Of a DNA stretch of 64,000 nt, positions 10,219 through 19,884 are shown piece by piece; positions within the stretch are counted from its first letter, which is position 1, and each line of letters starts with the position of its first letter. A model generated the notes under the pieces. That model worked only from the letters and a program-made list of their open reading frames with translations. It was not told where the DNA came from and made no database searches. This DNA is from Pseudomonadota bacterium (GTDB taxonomy: Bacteria; Pseudomonadota; Gammaproteobacteria; Steroidobacterales; Steroidobacteraceae): contig JANXOV010000004.1 in assembly GCA_025357635.1 (NCBI GenBank), forward strand, positions 111,032-175,031. Direction: 5' to 3'. A program made the position numbers and the translations under genes.

Positions 10219-12027
10219 ATGCGGAAAGTAAACACCCTGGCCTGCCTTTTGCTCGCCGCCTCCAGCGCTTTCGGACTCACTCAGCCAGGCACCACCCTCG
10301 ACAATCCCGGTGCCGCCTCGATTCAGCTGAAAAAGCTGTTTGCCGCCAGCGACGAGTCAAACCTGAAGCGTAATCCGCTGCAGGCGCTTTTTCGCGGCGA
10401 CCTGCGATATGCCGGCGAGTTTGGCGACTACCTCAGCGACGCTTACTTCGCCGCCGAGAAACAAGCGGCGATGGATGATCTGGCCGCCCTTGCCCGCATC
10501 GACCGCGGCTCACTGGGACCGGAAGATCAGGTCAGCTACGACGTCTTTCACTATCAGCGCAATGACAGTCTGCGCGGATTCGCACCGGCGCTGCTCAAAG
10601 CGCAGTACGAACGGCCGATCGAGCATTTCTTCGGCGTGCAGGCATCGATTCCCCAGTTGTCCTCGGGTGAAGGCGCCGCCCCGTTCAAGACAGTGGCCGA
10701 CTACGACAACAATCTGCGGCGGCTCGACGGTTACATCGTGTATCTGGACCGCGCCATTGGCCGCATGAGGCAGGGACTGGCCGACGGCATCACCAATCCC
10801 AAACTGGTCATGGCGCACGTCGTCAACCAGTTCGACTCGCTCATCGCCGAGGGCGTGGACGACTCGACCTTCTTCAGGCCCATCAAAAAGTTTCCGGCCG
10901 CCATTTCCGCCGCCGACCGGCAGAGACTGACGCACGCCTACGCACGCTTCATTCGCGACAAGCTCACGCCTGCGCACCGACGCATGCGTGATTTTCTCAA
11001 GACCGAGTATCTGCCGCGGGCACGCGATGCGGTGGGCCTGGGCCAGATGCCAGCCGGAGCGCCGCTATACCGCTACCTCGTTGCCAGCGCGACGACGACC
11101 TCAATGACGCCGGAAGCGATTCACGCGCTGGGCTTGAGGGAGGTCGAGCGCATCCACGCCGAGATGGAAAAGGTCAAGACATCGGTCGGATTCAACAAGA
11201 GTCTGAAGGAATTCGACTCGTTCATGCGCAACGATCCTCGATTTGCGCCTGCCTCGAAAGCATCGATGCGCGATGCCTTCCTCGCCATCGACAACAAGCT
11301 CCAGGCGTCAATACCACGAGAATTCAGCAGGGTGCCGAAGTCGCTGCTGGAGATTCGCCCGGTTCCCGCCGCCACAGAAAAAATCGATGCGGGGGGATAC
11401 TATGAAGCCGGCACGCCTGACGGGTCACGCCCCGGCATTTTTTACTACAACACCTACGATCTGCCGTCGCGGCGAACCTGGGGCTTTGAGGCGCTGTTCC
11501 TGCATGAAGCAATACCGGGTCACCATTTCCAAGTCAGCCTGGCGCAGGAGAACACGACGTTGCCGGCATTCCAACGCTTTGGCGGCAATACCGCCTACGA
11601 CGAAGGCTGGGGACTCTATGCTGAAAGTCTGGGAGTCGAACTGGGGCTGCTCACCGATCCCTACCAAAAGTACGGCAGTCTGAACCAGGAGATCCTGCGC
11701 GCCATGCGGCTCGTCGTCGACACCGGCATTCATGCTCAGCAATGGAATCGCGACAGCGCCATCACCTACATGCTGGAGAATTCCGCGATGAGCCGCACCG
11801 ACGCCACGGCGGAAGTTGATCGCTACATCGCGGTACCCGCTCAGGCATTGGCGTACAAAATCGGACAGCTGACCATCCAGCGCCTGCGCGCGAAGGCCGA
11901 GAAGGCGATGGGTGCAAAGTTCGACGTGCGCGCGTTTCACGAACAAGTCTTGAAGTCCGGCTCCGTACCCATGGCGGTGTTGGAGCAAAAGATCGAGGAT
12001 TGGATTGCCGTGGCCAGCCGCAGCTGA
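10219..12027 (+). CDS. DUF885 family protein (putative metallopeptidase-like)
   Basis: signal peptide; HEAIPGHHFQ and EGWGLYAESLG motifs typical of DUF885. Confidence 0.88.
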   Translation: MRKVNTLACLLLAASSAFGLTQPGTTLDNPGAASIQLKKLFAASDESNLKRNPLQALFRGDLRYAGEFGDYLSDAYFAAEKQAAMDDLAALARIDRGSLGPEDQVSYDVFHYQRNDSLRGFAPALLKAQYERPIEHFFGVQASIPQLSSGEGAAPFKTVADYDNNLRRLDGYIVYLDRAIGRMRQGLADGITNPKLVMAHVVNQFDSLIAEGVDDSTFFRPIKKFPAAISAADRQRLTHAYARFIRDKLTPAHRRMRDFLKTEYLPRARDAVGLGQMPAGAPLYRYLVASATTTSMTPEAIHALGLREVERIHAEMEKVKTSVGFNKSLKEFDSFMRNDPRFAPASKASMRDAFLAIDNKLQASIPREFSRVPKSLLEIRPVPAATEKIDAGGYYEAGTPDGSRPGIFYYNTYDLPSRRTWGFEALFLHEAIPGHHFQVSLAQENTTLPAFQRFGGNTAYDEGWGLYAESLGVELGLLTDPYQKYGSLNQEILRAMRLVVDTGIHAQQWNRDSAITYMLENSAMSRTDATAEVDRYIAVPAQALAYKIGQLTIQRLRAKAEKAMGAKFDVRAFHEQVLKSGSVPMAVLEQKIEDWIAVASRS

Positions 12028-12052
12028 TGGGCCTGGGCGGCTGAAGCCCATC
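12026..12052. terminator. possible bidirectional terminator hairpin between convergent genes
   Basis: inverted repeat GATGGGC ... GCCCATC with 13 nt loop; no clear T-tract. Confidence 0.25.
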
Positions 12053-12067
12053 GAACACCCTGCGCGT

Positions 12068-14086
12068 TCAGTTCTCAAACCGGTTCAGACAGTCTCCCAA
12101 GGACCTGGCAAGCGGCGCCAGCTCCTTTTCAAAATGCCGCCAGTGCCCGATGCCCGAATCGTAGATGGGCTGACGCACCTGCTCAGAGCTGGCCGTGCGC
12201 ACCGAGCGCTGCGTTTCGTGGAACCGCAGGCAGGCCGGTTCGAATTCCAGACCGCAATGTGTGAGCAGCCGCCGCACCTCACCTTCGGTATCGCGAACCA
12301 ACGCCTCATAATTCAACGTGAGCACGCGCCCCGGCAGGACGGCATGCCAATGATCCATGACGGCCAGGTAGCCGCGATAGTAGCGGCCCAGGTCCTCAAG
12401 ATCGTACGAGAACGTCTGGCCTTCGGCGAAATGCTGCTTGAAGGCGCTGAAGCAGGCATCCATCGGATGGCGCCGCACGTCGATAAACGTGGCGTCCGGC
12501 AGAATCAATTGCATGAAGCCGATGTGGCGGAAATTGTTGGGCATCTTGTCGATGAAGTACGGCCGCCCGGAACGCAGCTCGCGCGTCTCTTTCAGGTAGC
12601 GTTCGCCCAGCGCGCGCAGCCGTTCGGCCGGCAGCGAAGCAACCACCTCCGGATACGCATCCGTCTTGCCGCCCGCCGTTTCCAATTCCTGCACGAAAGT
12701 CAGAATGTTGGGCAACTCCATGGTGCCTTCGACTTGCGAGTGACTGGCGAGAATCTGCTCTACCAGCGTGGAGCCCGAGCGCGGCAAACCGACGATGAAC
12801 AGGGGTCGTGCCGCGCGTGGTCCTGTTGCCGGCGCCGCGGTTCTCTGCGCCATGAACGCGGCGTTGAACACATCCATGATGCGCCCGCTCTTGGACTCGA
12901 AACCCGCTGCATCGTATTGCACACTGCGCCGCCGCAGCGCATTGGCCTGCGCATAGTGTTCGAAGGAGGACACGTACTCACCGCGCTGTTCACGCGCGCG
13001 GGCTAACGCGAAGTTCAGCAGCGCCGCATTGGCCGGATCCTGCGGCTGCGCGGCCAGTGCGCTGTGCATCTGCGCCAACTGCGCATCACTAAAGCGATAG
13101 GTCTTAAGATCAGCCAGGCACCAGAAATACTCGCCGTTGGCAGGTTCCATCTCGATGCAGGCGTGGTAGGCCGCTTCGCATTCGGCGCGCCTGCCCAAGG
13201 TCTTCAACAGGTGCCCCTTTGACATCAGTACCCGGGCTGGATACAACGGACCAAGCCTCAATGCCTGCTCGAATGCGCTCAACGCCTCCGTCTGGCGCAG
13301 GCGCCGTGCCAATACCGTGCCGAGCATGACCCAGTTGCGCGCAGAATCCGGCTCGACCATCAACGCGTGACGAACGGCCTGCTCGGATTCCTCCAGCTTG
13401 CCCGCGTCCATCAGCGTCTGCGAGAGCCCGCGCCAGATCAGCGGCAGATGCGCCGACTGGCGCAGCGCATTGCGCAGCAGACGTTCGGCTTGAGCGGTTT
13501 GCCTCGCCATCAGCGCCACCGCGGCGAGGCCGCACAGCGCTGCCACATGCTTGCCTTCCTGCTTGAGAACGCCGCGGAAGATCTGCTCCGCCTCGGCCGC
13601 TTCCCGGCGCGTCAGATGATCACCGGCTCTGGCGATGTCCTCGCGGAAACGGTCGGTCTGCGCGGAACGCTCAAAGGCTTTGGCTGCGTCGATGAGCTCC
13701 CCGGAATCGACCAGCGCGTCTCCCAGCAGACGCCAGGCGGCGCTCATCGACGGATCCAACTCCAACGCGATACGCAGAGAGGCCGCCGCCTCCTGCGGTC
13801 GGGCAATGCTACGCAACAGCGCGCCCAGATCCGCGTGCAGGTGTGCCGCCCCCGGTACCAGCTCAACCGCCTGGTGAAGCGTGGCGATTGCCTGATCCGA
13901 TTTACCCTGCGCCTGAAGGATGAGCGCGAGCAGCCGCATTGCCTGCACATCCTCGGGGTGCAGTGCAAGCAGTTCGTGCAGCAGCCGTTCGGCCGTGTCG
14001 GTCTTGCCCTGGCCCAGATAAGACAATGCCAGGTCGCGGACTCCGGAGGATTCCTTGCTTTCTAGATCAGTTACCAGAGTCGCCAA
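12068..14086 (-). CDS. TPR-containing sulfotransferase
   Basis: N-terminal TPRs; C-terminal PLFIVGLPRSGSTLVEQILASHSQ (PAPS-binding) and HPMDACFS motif. Confidence 0.88.
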   Translation of the reverse strand: MATLVTDLESKESSGVRDLALSYLGQGKTDTAERLLHELLALHPEDVQAMRLLALILQAQGKSDQAIATLHQAVELVPGAAHLHADLGALLRSIARPQEAAASLRIALELDPSMSAAWRLLGDALVDSGELIDAAKAFERSAQTDRFREDIARAGDHLTRREAAEAEQIFRGVLKQEGKHVAALCGLAAVALMARQTAQAERLLRNALRQSAHLPLIWRGLSQTLMDAGKLEESEQAVRHALMVEPDSARNWVMLGTVLARRLRQTEALSAFEQALRLGPLYPARVLMSKGHLLKTLGRRAECEAAYHACIEMEPANGEYFWCLADLKTYRFSDAQLAQMHSALAAQPQDPANAALLNFALARAREQRGEYVSSFEHYAQANALRRRSVQYDAAGFESKSGRIMDVFNAAFMAQRTAAPATGPRAARPLFIVGLPRSGSTLVEQILASHSQVEGTMELPNILTFVQELETAGGKTDAYPEVVASLPAERLRALGERYLKETRELRSGRPYFIDKMPNNFRHIGFMQLILPDATFIDVRRHPMDACFSAFKQHFAEGQTFSYDLEDLGRYYRGYLAVMDHWHAVLPGRVLTLNYEALVRDTEGEVRRLLTHCGLEFEPACLRFHETQRSVRTASSEQVRQPIYDSGIGHWRHFEKELAPLARSLGDCLNRFEN

Positions 14087-16400
14087 AGCGATACTTCAGG
14101 CGCAGGCCGACGGCGCGCGGCGCATTGGTGGTAATGCGCGAGTCGTACAGATAGGTGTTGATGAATACAACCGCACGTTCATTGGTGATATTGCTGACAT
14201 AAGCTTCCGCGCTCCATCGGCCTTCGGATTGATCTACGCCGACACGCAGCGACCCAATATCGTACGCTGGCTGAAGCGACCGCGCATTGAGATCGAGGCT
14301 GCTTTGCATGCTGCCGGTGTGCGACTGGTCAAATTGCACGAAGGCGCGATGGCTGGTAAACACCGGCCATTCGTAGCGCACCGCAGCGCTGGCTTTCAAA
14401 TAGGGTACGGAGGGCAGCCGCTCACGTGCCGCGACGGGAAAATCCGGATTGGCATACGTGTTGTTCACGATCTGCGAATCGTTGTAGCTCGCCGACAGCG
14501 ACAACGTCAATCCCTGGGTGGGCCGCGCCTCGACACTGGTTTCCATGCCGATGATGCGCGCACTGCCTATGTTCGCGTAAAAAGTAGTTGGCGCGATGGC
14601 AAAGTCGAACACGGCCGTCTGGAAATCCTTCCATTCGGTGACGTAGAAGGATCCATTCCAGCGATAGCGTCCCTTGTCATACTCGGTTTTCCAACCAAGC
14701 TCGTAGTTGTTCAACGTATCCGGAGTGGTTTGCTTGGGAACCGCAGGATAGTTATCGAGCCCGGTATTGATCACACCGGGGCGAAAACCCTGCGAGAAAC
14801 TGAAATAGTACAACTGCGATTCGCGCGGCTTGTACTCCAGGCCCGCGCGAAACGTGGCCTTGCTCCATTTGCCTTCCGATGGCGTGTATTCGAGCGGCTG
14901 GTAGAAGTACTTGCCGTAGCCGTTGCCGTCCGCCCGCGCCTCGAACCAGCGCGCTCCGGCCGTGACGCGCCAGCGATCCGTCAGCGCATAGTTAGCCTCA
15001 CCGAACAACGCCGTCTGACGCTCGTCGCTGCGCGTGGCGCCTGAATACCATTCCTCGGGAAAAGGTTCGCCGCCGTAGTAGTCGATCAGGGCTTTTGCCG
15101 GCGCACCATCGTGTTGGATCCCGGGCACGCGATAGAAATTCGAGTAGGTGTTGTTGGTCTTCTCGTAATAGCCGCCCACGATCCAGTTCAGGCGCCCGTC
15201 GCCCTTGGACTGCAGGCGCAGTTCCTGCGTCAGGCGCTTGGTGTCACTGCGGTATTCGGCGTACTCCAGCGGAACGTTGCAACCCACAAAGTAGAAGTCC
15301 GCGCAGGAGAATTGCTGAACATAGTCGGCGGTGGTCGAGCCGATATTGACGTACTGAACGTACTCGGAATATTCGGTGGTTGTGTTGTAGCGCGTTTTGT
15401 AATACCCGGCGATGTAGGTGAGATCGCCAATGCCCACGTCGCCTTCGAGCTTTGCCTGCGCGATGGTGTTGTAGTTATCGCCCCACTCAGGTCCAAACCG
15501 CGCCACATTCAGATCGCCGTACCGGGCGGGGTCATGGTCCCAGGCGCCGTTGTGCACCTGCTCCTGATAGTCGGCGGACATGGTGAAGCGCCAGTCCTCA
15601 TTTATATTGTGCAGCAGCGCGATTCGTCCACCCTTGAAGGTCTGCGTGTTGTAGTCATCGCGCGCCCACTCGGCATTGGTCGACGACGTGCCGTTCTTCC
15701 AATCGCGAGTCCTCAACAGGTTGTTGATGAAGCCACCCTGCTTTTCGTGGAACGCAGAGACCCGGATGGCCGTCTTGCCATTGCCCAACGGAATATTGAC
15801 GTAACCCTCTTCAGTATGATTCGCCGAGCTGCCGCCGGCGAATCGCGAGCCATCGATATCAATCCCACCGCTGAATGCCGTCGGGTCGGGCCGACTGGGA
15901 ATCAGCCGCACGGCGCCGGACATGGAGCCCGACCCGTACAGCGTGCCTTGAGGGCCATTGAGCACCTCGATCCGCTCCAGATCGTACGCATGCAAATCAG
16001 GGATGCCGCCGAAATAGCTGACTGACACATCGTTCATGAAGAACCCCGAGACCGAATTCGACGGCACCTCGGGATTGCTGCCATCCGAGGCGCCGCGAAT
16101 AAACAGGTACTGGGTTCCGGGACCGATGCTGATCATGGAAATGGACGGGGTGCGGATTGCGTAATCCTCCACCTTGGTGATGGCAAGATTATCTAGCGCC
16201 TCTTTGGAGTACACACCGACACTGGCCGGAATGTTCTGCACGCTTTCCGTGCGCTTTCGCGCCGTGACCACGATCTCCTCGAGCATGCCGGAGCCGTCCG
16301 CATGCACGAAACCCGGGGCCAGAACAGCGCCTCCGTAAAGGACCGACGCGATGGCCATGGCCAGTGGGGAAAGCGCAACAGGAGTTCGGGTGGCGTTCAT
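14067..16400 (-). CDS. TonB-dependent receptor
   Basis: EEIVVTARKRTESVQNIPASV, plug-like GPQGTLYGSGSMSGAVRLI, C-terminal YRFGDSGN barrel strand. Confidence 0.93.
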   Translation of the reverse strand: MNATRTPVALSPLAMAIASVLYGGAVLAPGFVHADGSGMLEEIVVTARKRTESVQNIPASVGVYSKEALDNLAITKVEDYAIRTPSISMISIGPGTQYLFIRGASDGSNPEVPSNSVSGFFMNDVSVSYFGGIPDLHAYDLERIEVLNGPQGTLYGSGSMSGAVRLIPSRPDPTAFSGGIDIDGSRFAGGSSANHTEEGYVNIPLGNGKTAIRVSAFHEKQGGFINNLLRTRDWKNGTSSTNAEWARDDYNTQTFKGGRIALLHNINEDWRFTMSADYQEQVHNGAWDHDPARYGDLNVARFGPEWGDNYNTIAQAKLEGDVGIGDLTYIAGYYKTRYNTTTEYSEYVQYVNIGSTTADYVQQFSCADFYFVGCNVPLEYAEYRSDTKRLTQELRLQSKGDGRLNWIVGGYYEKTNNTYSNFYRVPGIQHDGAPAKALIDYYGGEPFPEEWYSGATRSDERQTALFGEANYALTDRWRVTAGARWFEARADGNGYGKYFYQPLEYTPSEGKWSKATFRAGLEYKPRESQLYYFSFSQGFRPGVINTGLDNYPAVPKQTTPDTLNNYELGWKTEYDKGRYRWNGSFYVTEWKDFQTAVFDFAIAPTTFYANIGSARIIGMETSVEARPTQGLTLSLSASYNDSQIVNNTYANPDFPVAARERLPSVPYLKASAAVRYEWPVFTSHRAFVQFDQSHTGSMQSSLDLNARSLQPAYDIGSLRVGVDQSEGRWSAEAYVSNITNERAVVFINTYLYDSRITTNAPRAVGLRLKYRFGDSGN

Positions 16401-16545
16401 GCGGTCGACCTCGTTTCTTGACCAGCCTGAGCATATATCAGGGAAACCCGATATGGAACATGCGTTCTATAAAAGGCGCGGCGGGCGCCCAACCGGCTGT
16501 CTCCGCACAGCAACATCGGTGTAACATTGGCATTGAGAAGGAACC

Positions 16546-17173
16546 CGTGCCCAAGATCGTCGACCATGACCGCCGCCGCAAAGAGATCGCCATGCTCACG
16601 CTGGAGGTGATGCGCGCGGTGGGCATCGAGAACGCGTCGATCCGCGGCATCGCACAGCGCGGCGGCCTGAGCATGGGCGTGTTGACGCACTACTTCAAAA
16701 CAAAAGACGATCTGGTGGTGTTCACCTTCCGCTGGCTGGCGGAGCACACCTTCGCGCAACTGGATCAACTGCTCGATGATCATCATCCCGGTTTGCGGCG
16801 GCTCGAGGCCGCCATCGATGCCGTGCTGCCCCAGCCCGGCGAGCCGGCGGCGCTCGCATTGTGGATGAGTCTGTGGGACCGCGCAGTGCGAAACCCGGCG
16901 TTCGCGCGTGAGCATCGCGACTACTACCGGCGGTGGCGCGGCTACGTCAGAATGTTTCTGCAGGATGCGATCCGCCTGAAAGAAGCGCCGGCGCGGCTCA
17001 ATCTCAACACGGCCACGGATCTCATCGTCGCGGGGGCCGATGGCCTGTGGCTGGCCATGACGCTGCAGCCGCGGCGCTTTTCCAAAGTTCAGCGGCGCGT
17101 GCTGCTGCGGCAGCTGATCGACGATGTGACCAAGCATCGGCGCCATACCAGGGCGAACCGCCGCCATCGATGA
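16546..17173 (+). CDS. TetR/AcrR family regulator (BetI-like)
   Basis: HTH: SIRGIAQRGGLSMGVLTHYFKTKDDLV; GTG start proposed; divergent from TonB receptor. Confidence 0.82.
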
Positions 17174-17291
17174 TGCGACCGTTGCTGATGATCAGATCGA
17201 ACGGCGCAGCGGGTGCCGCATGCGCCGGCGTATGCGCGAAGAACAGCGTCGCGACGATCAGCGCTCCGATGACTCGCCTCATATCAGACAC
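17140..17291 (-). pseudogene. N-terminal stub of N-acyl-D-amino-acid deacylase/amidohydrolase
   Basis: signal peptide then FDLIISNGRIIDGGGSPWYGADA, after which amidohydrolase homology stops and the sequence is the 3' end of the TetR gene. Confidence 0.7.
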
Positions 17292-18168
17292 ACCTCAAGA
17301 ATTGATCGTACTCTTCGCGAAATTGTTCGAATACCTCGAAATGTGGCAACGCGCCACTCTGGAACACGCTGCTGCGCCAGTTCGCGCGCCCGGCCAGCAT
17401 CGCAGTGCCTCGATAGTCGGTGAAGTCGCCGCGCACGCCATGCGACATCCACACCGGCAGCGTCAATTGCTCGTACACCGTGTGAATGTCGGCGCTGAAC
17501 AAGGCCGCTGACAAAAAATACAGGGGTGCATGCTCCGCGCCGGGTTGACGTGCCGCGAGCACGTCGTATTGCCACAAACGATCGTCGATCAACTTCGAGC
17601 CCCAGGTACGGCGCAGAAAATAGCGAATGACCTTCGGTCGAATCAAAGCACCGAACAGTGACTTCCCCCAGCCCGGTCCTCGCAACAGCCGGTAAACCCA
17701 CGGCTTTCCATAGGTCGTTCCCTGCGGCGCGCGGCGCGATCTTTTGCCGCTGAAGCCGGTGGGACTGACCAAGGCCAGGCTGCGAAAGGCGCCCGGCTCC
17801 TCCGCAGCGGCACGCGCCAGAAACTCGCAGGACAGCGACAGCGCACATGCATCCAGCGGCGCCTCGCCGCGGCGCTCGCGAATGCGTCGTACCAGCGCAT
17901 GAAGGGCATCGGTCATCAGACGCGGTGAATACACGCGCTCACTGCGCTCGGAAAACCCAAAGCCGGGAAGATCGATGGCGAAGACCGTGCGGGTGGTGCG
18001 GTAATGATCGTACAAAGGCCGCATTTCCGCCGCTGATGCGGCGGCATTGATGCTGTGAATCAGCAGCAGTGGCGGCCCGCTGCCGCTGACGTAGGTGCTG
18101 AGACGACCTGCATGACTGTCGAACTCAAACCTTTCGCCCTCAAGGGCAGCAGGCAGAGCCGGGTTCAA
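17284..18168 (-). CDS. alpha/beta hydrolase
   Basis: PPLLLIHSINA, DLPGFGFSERS, ALSLSCEF nucleophile region, HFEVFEQ; likely TTG start overlapping cupin stop. Confidence 0.78.
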   Translation of the reverse strand: MNPALPAALEGERFEFDSHAGRLSTYVSGSGPPLLLIHSINAAASAAEMRPLYDHYRTTRTVFAIDLPGFGFSERSERVYSPRLMTDALHALVRRIRERRGEAPLDACALSLSCEFLARAAAEEPGAFRSLALVSPTGFSGKRSRRAPQGTTYGKPWVYRLLRGPGWGKSLFGALIRPKVIRYFLRRTWGSKLIDDRLWQYDVLAARQPGAEHAPLYFLSAALFSADIHTVYEQLTLPVWMSHGVRGDFTDYRGTAMLAGRANWRSSVFQSGALPHFEVFEQFREEYDQFLRCV

Positions 18169-18569
18169 GGCGACCTCGGTTCGAGCATGGTGTATTGAAC
18201 CTCGGCGAAGGAATCCACCGGAAACACATAAAAAAGTTTCAGCGGCGATGCGCCGGTGTTGCGGATGCCATGCGGCGCATCCGCCGGAATCGAAACCGTG
18301 GTGCCGGCCCGCACCGCGTGCTCGCCATCGCTCAGCCTGACCACGCCCTCGCCCTGCAGAAAATAGTAGAGCTCGAGCGTGGGATGACGGTGCAGCTTCA
18401 GCTCCCCGCCCGGTTCGATTTCGCACACGCCGCCGCTCACCTCGCGCGTCGGCGTGCGATCGGCGCTGATCAGCGTGCGCCAAGACACGCCCTTCCCGTC
18501 GATCTCTTCGTCGCCCGACTCGACCGCGACCTCAGACTCTTCGATTAGAAACGGCTGCATTGCTGTCAT
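18165..18569 (-). CDS. cupin domain protein
   Basis: ELKLHRHPTLELYYFLQGEGVVRL and PADAPHGIRNTG cupin motifs. Confidence 0.85.
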   Translation of the reverse strand: MTAMQPFLIEESEVAVESGDEEIDGKGVSWRTLISADRTPTREVSGGVCEIEPGGELKLHRHPTLELYYFLQGEGVVRLSDGEHAVRAGTTVSIPADAPHGIRNTGASPLKLFYVFPVDSFAEVQYTMLEPRSP

Positions 18570-19884
18570 CGCTCCTGGTGGTTGGCAATTCGGGGGCGCC
18601 GTCGTGCGGCAGGCCTGGCGCGTGCTTGTGATACGGCAGCCAGCCGTAGATTTCCGGCGAGGTCTGCGGATAGGCCAGGAAGTCTTCGTGCGTCTCCACC
18701 ACCCGGTCGGTCTTGCGGCGGGTCAGCCGCCAGATCGAGAACAGCGTGAACGGCAGGGTGAGCGCAATGACGTACACGAAGAACGCACTGGGGCTGATCA
18801 ATTGAATCGCATAGGTGCCGGTGGTCGGGCCGATGGCCGCGCCGAGCGCCCACACGAACAGCAAGGTGGAGGACAGCGACACGTAATCGGCGACGACTGC
18901 ACGGTCGTTCGCATGCGCCACGCCCACCGCATACAGACTTTCCGCCAGGCCGCCGAATACGGCGAACAGCGCGGCCAGCAGCAGCAGCGGCGTGTCGCGA
19001 TTCACCGTTACCAGCGCGGCGGCCACGCCGAGGATGCCGGCGCCGAGCCCGATGAGGGCATACAGTCGATCGACCTTGTCGGAGAAATAGCCGATGGGCC
19101 ATTGCAAAAACAAGCCGCCCAGAGATACGCACGCCATCAGCAGCACGATGTGCGATTGATCCAAGCCGATGCGTTCGCCGAACAGCGGCCCCACGGTGGT
19201 GAAGGCCGTGAGCACCAGACCGTTGAGCAGACAGGCCATGACGCTGGCCGGCGAGGTGCGAAACGCTTTCATGATCTGCAGTTCAACCCGGTGCGGCAGC
19301 ACCGGCGCGCGCACGTCGATAGCAACCATGGGCACCAGCGCCAGAATGGTTGAAATGCCGCCGATGAACAGCAGCTCTGGACCCAGCACGTTGAGGTTGT
19401 GACCGAACAACTGCCCGGCGCCGAAGAAGCAGCCATACACCAGCACATAGATGGTGAGCACGCGGCCGCGATGCTCATTCGGAACCAGCGCATTGAGCCA
19501 GCTTTCCACAATGATGGCCAGTCCGGCTGCATTCATGCCGATCAGGAAGCGCAGGCCCACCAGCACGACCATGCTGTCGGCGAAATGCAGACCGAGTATG
19601 GCGACCGCCTTCAGGCCGGCGAAGGTCGCGTAGGCGCGCTCCAGGCCCACCGGTGCGATGATCTTGTGCGCATACAGACAGGCGGTGAGAAAGCCGATGG
19701 CTTCGGCGGTGGCGATGAGACCGATGGTGCCGGCCGACATGCCCATGGCCGAGAAGCGCAGCGGCAGCAGCGAACCCAGCACTCCAGCGCCGAACATGAT
19801 CAGCGCCGTGCTGGCCAGCGGCAGCGCCACGCGCCAGGGTATGCCCGCGGCCGGCCTGGCAGCCGCGGCGGCCGCCTCGCTCAT
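18532..19884 (-). CDS. MFS transporter
   Basis: 12-TM-like hydrophobic pattern; start at MSEAAAAAARPAAGIPW (19884), overlapping upstream stop. Confidence 0.86.
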   Translation of the reverse strand: MSEAAAAAARPAAGIPWRVALPLASTALIMFGAGVLGSLLPLRFSAMGMSAGTIGLIATAEAIGFLTACLYAHKIIAPVGLERAYATFAGLKAVAILGLHFADSMVVLVGLRFLIGMNAAGLAIIVESWLNALVPNEHRGRVLTIYVLVYGCFFGAGQLFGHNLNVLGPELLFIGGISTILALVPMVAIDVRAPVLPHRVELQIMKAFRTSPASVMACLLNGLVLTAFTTVGPLFGERIGLDQSHIVLLMACVSLGGLFLQWPIGYFSDKVDRLYALIGLGAGILGVAAALVTVNRDTPLLLLAALFAVFGGLAESLYAVGVAHANDRAVVADYVSLSSTLLFVWALGAAIGPTTGTYAIQLISPSAFFVYVIALTLPFTLFSIWRLTRRKTDRVVETHEDFLAYPQTSPEIYGWLPYHKHAPGLPHDGAPELPTTRSDDSNAAVSNRRV

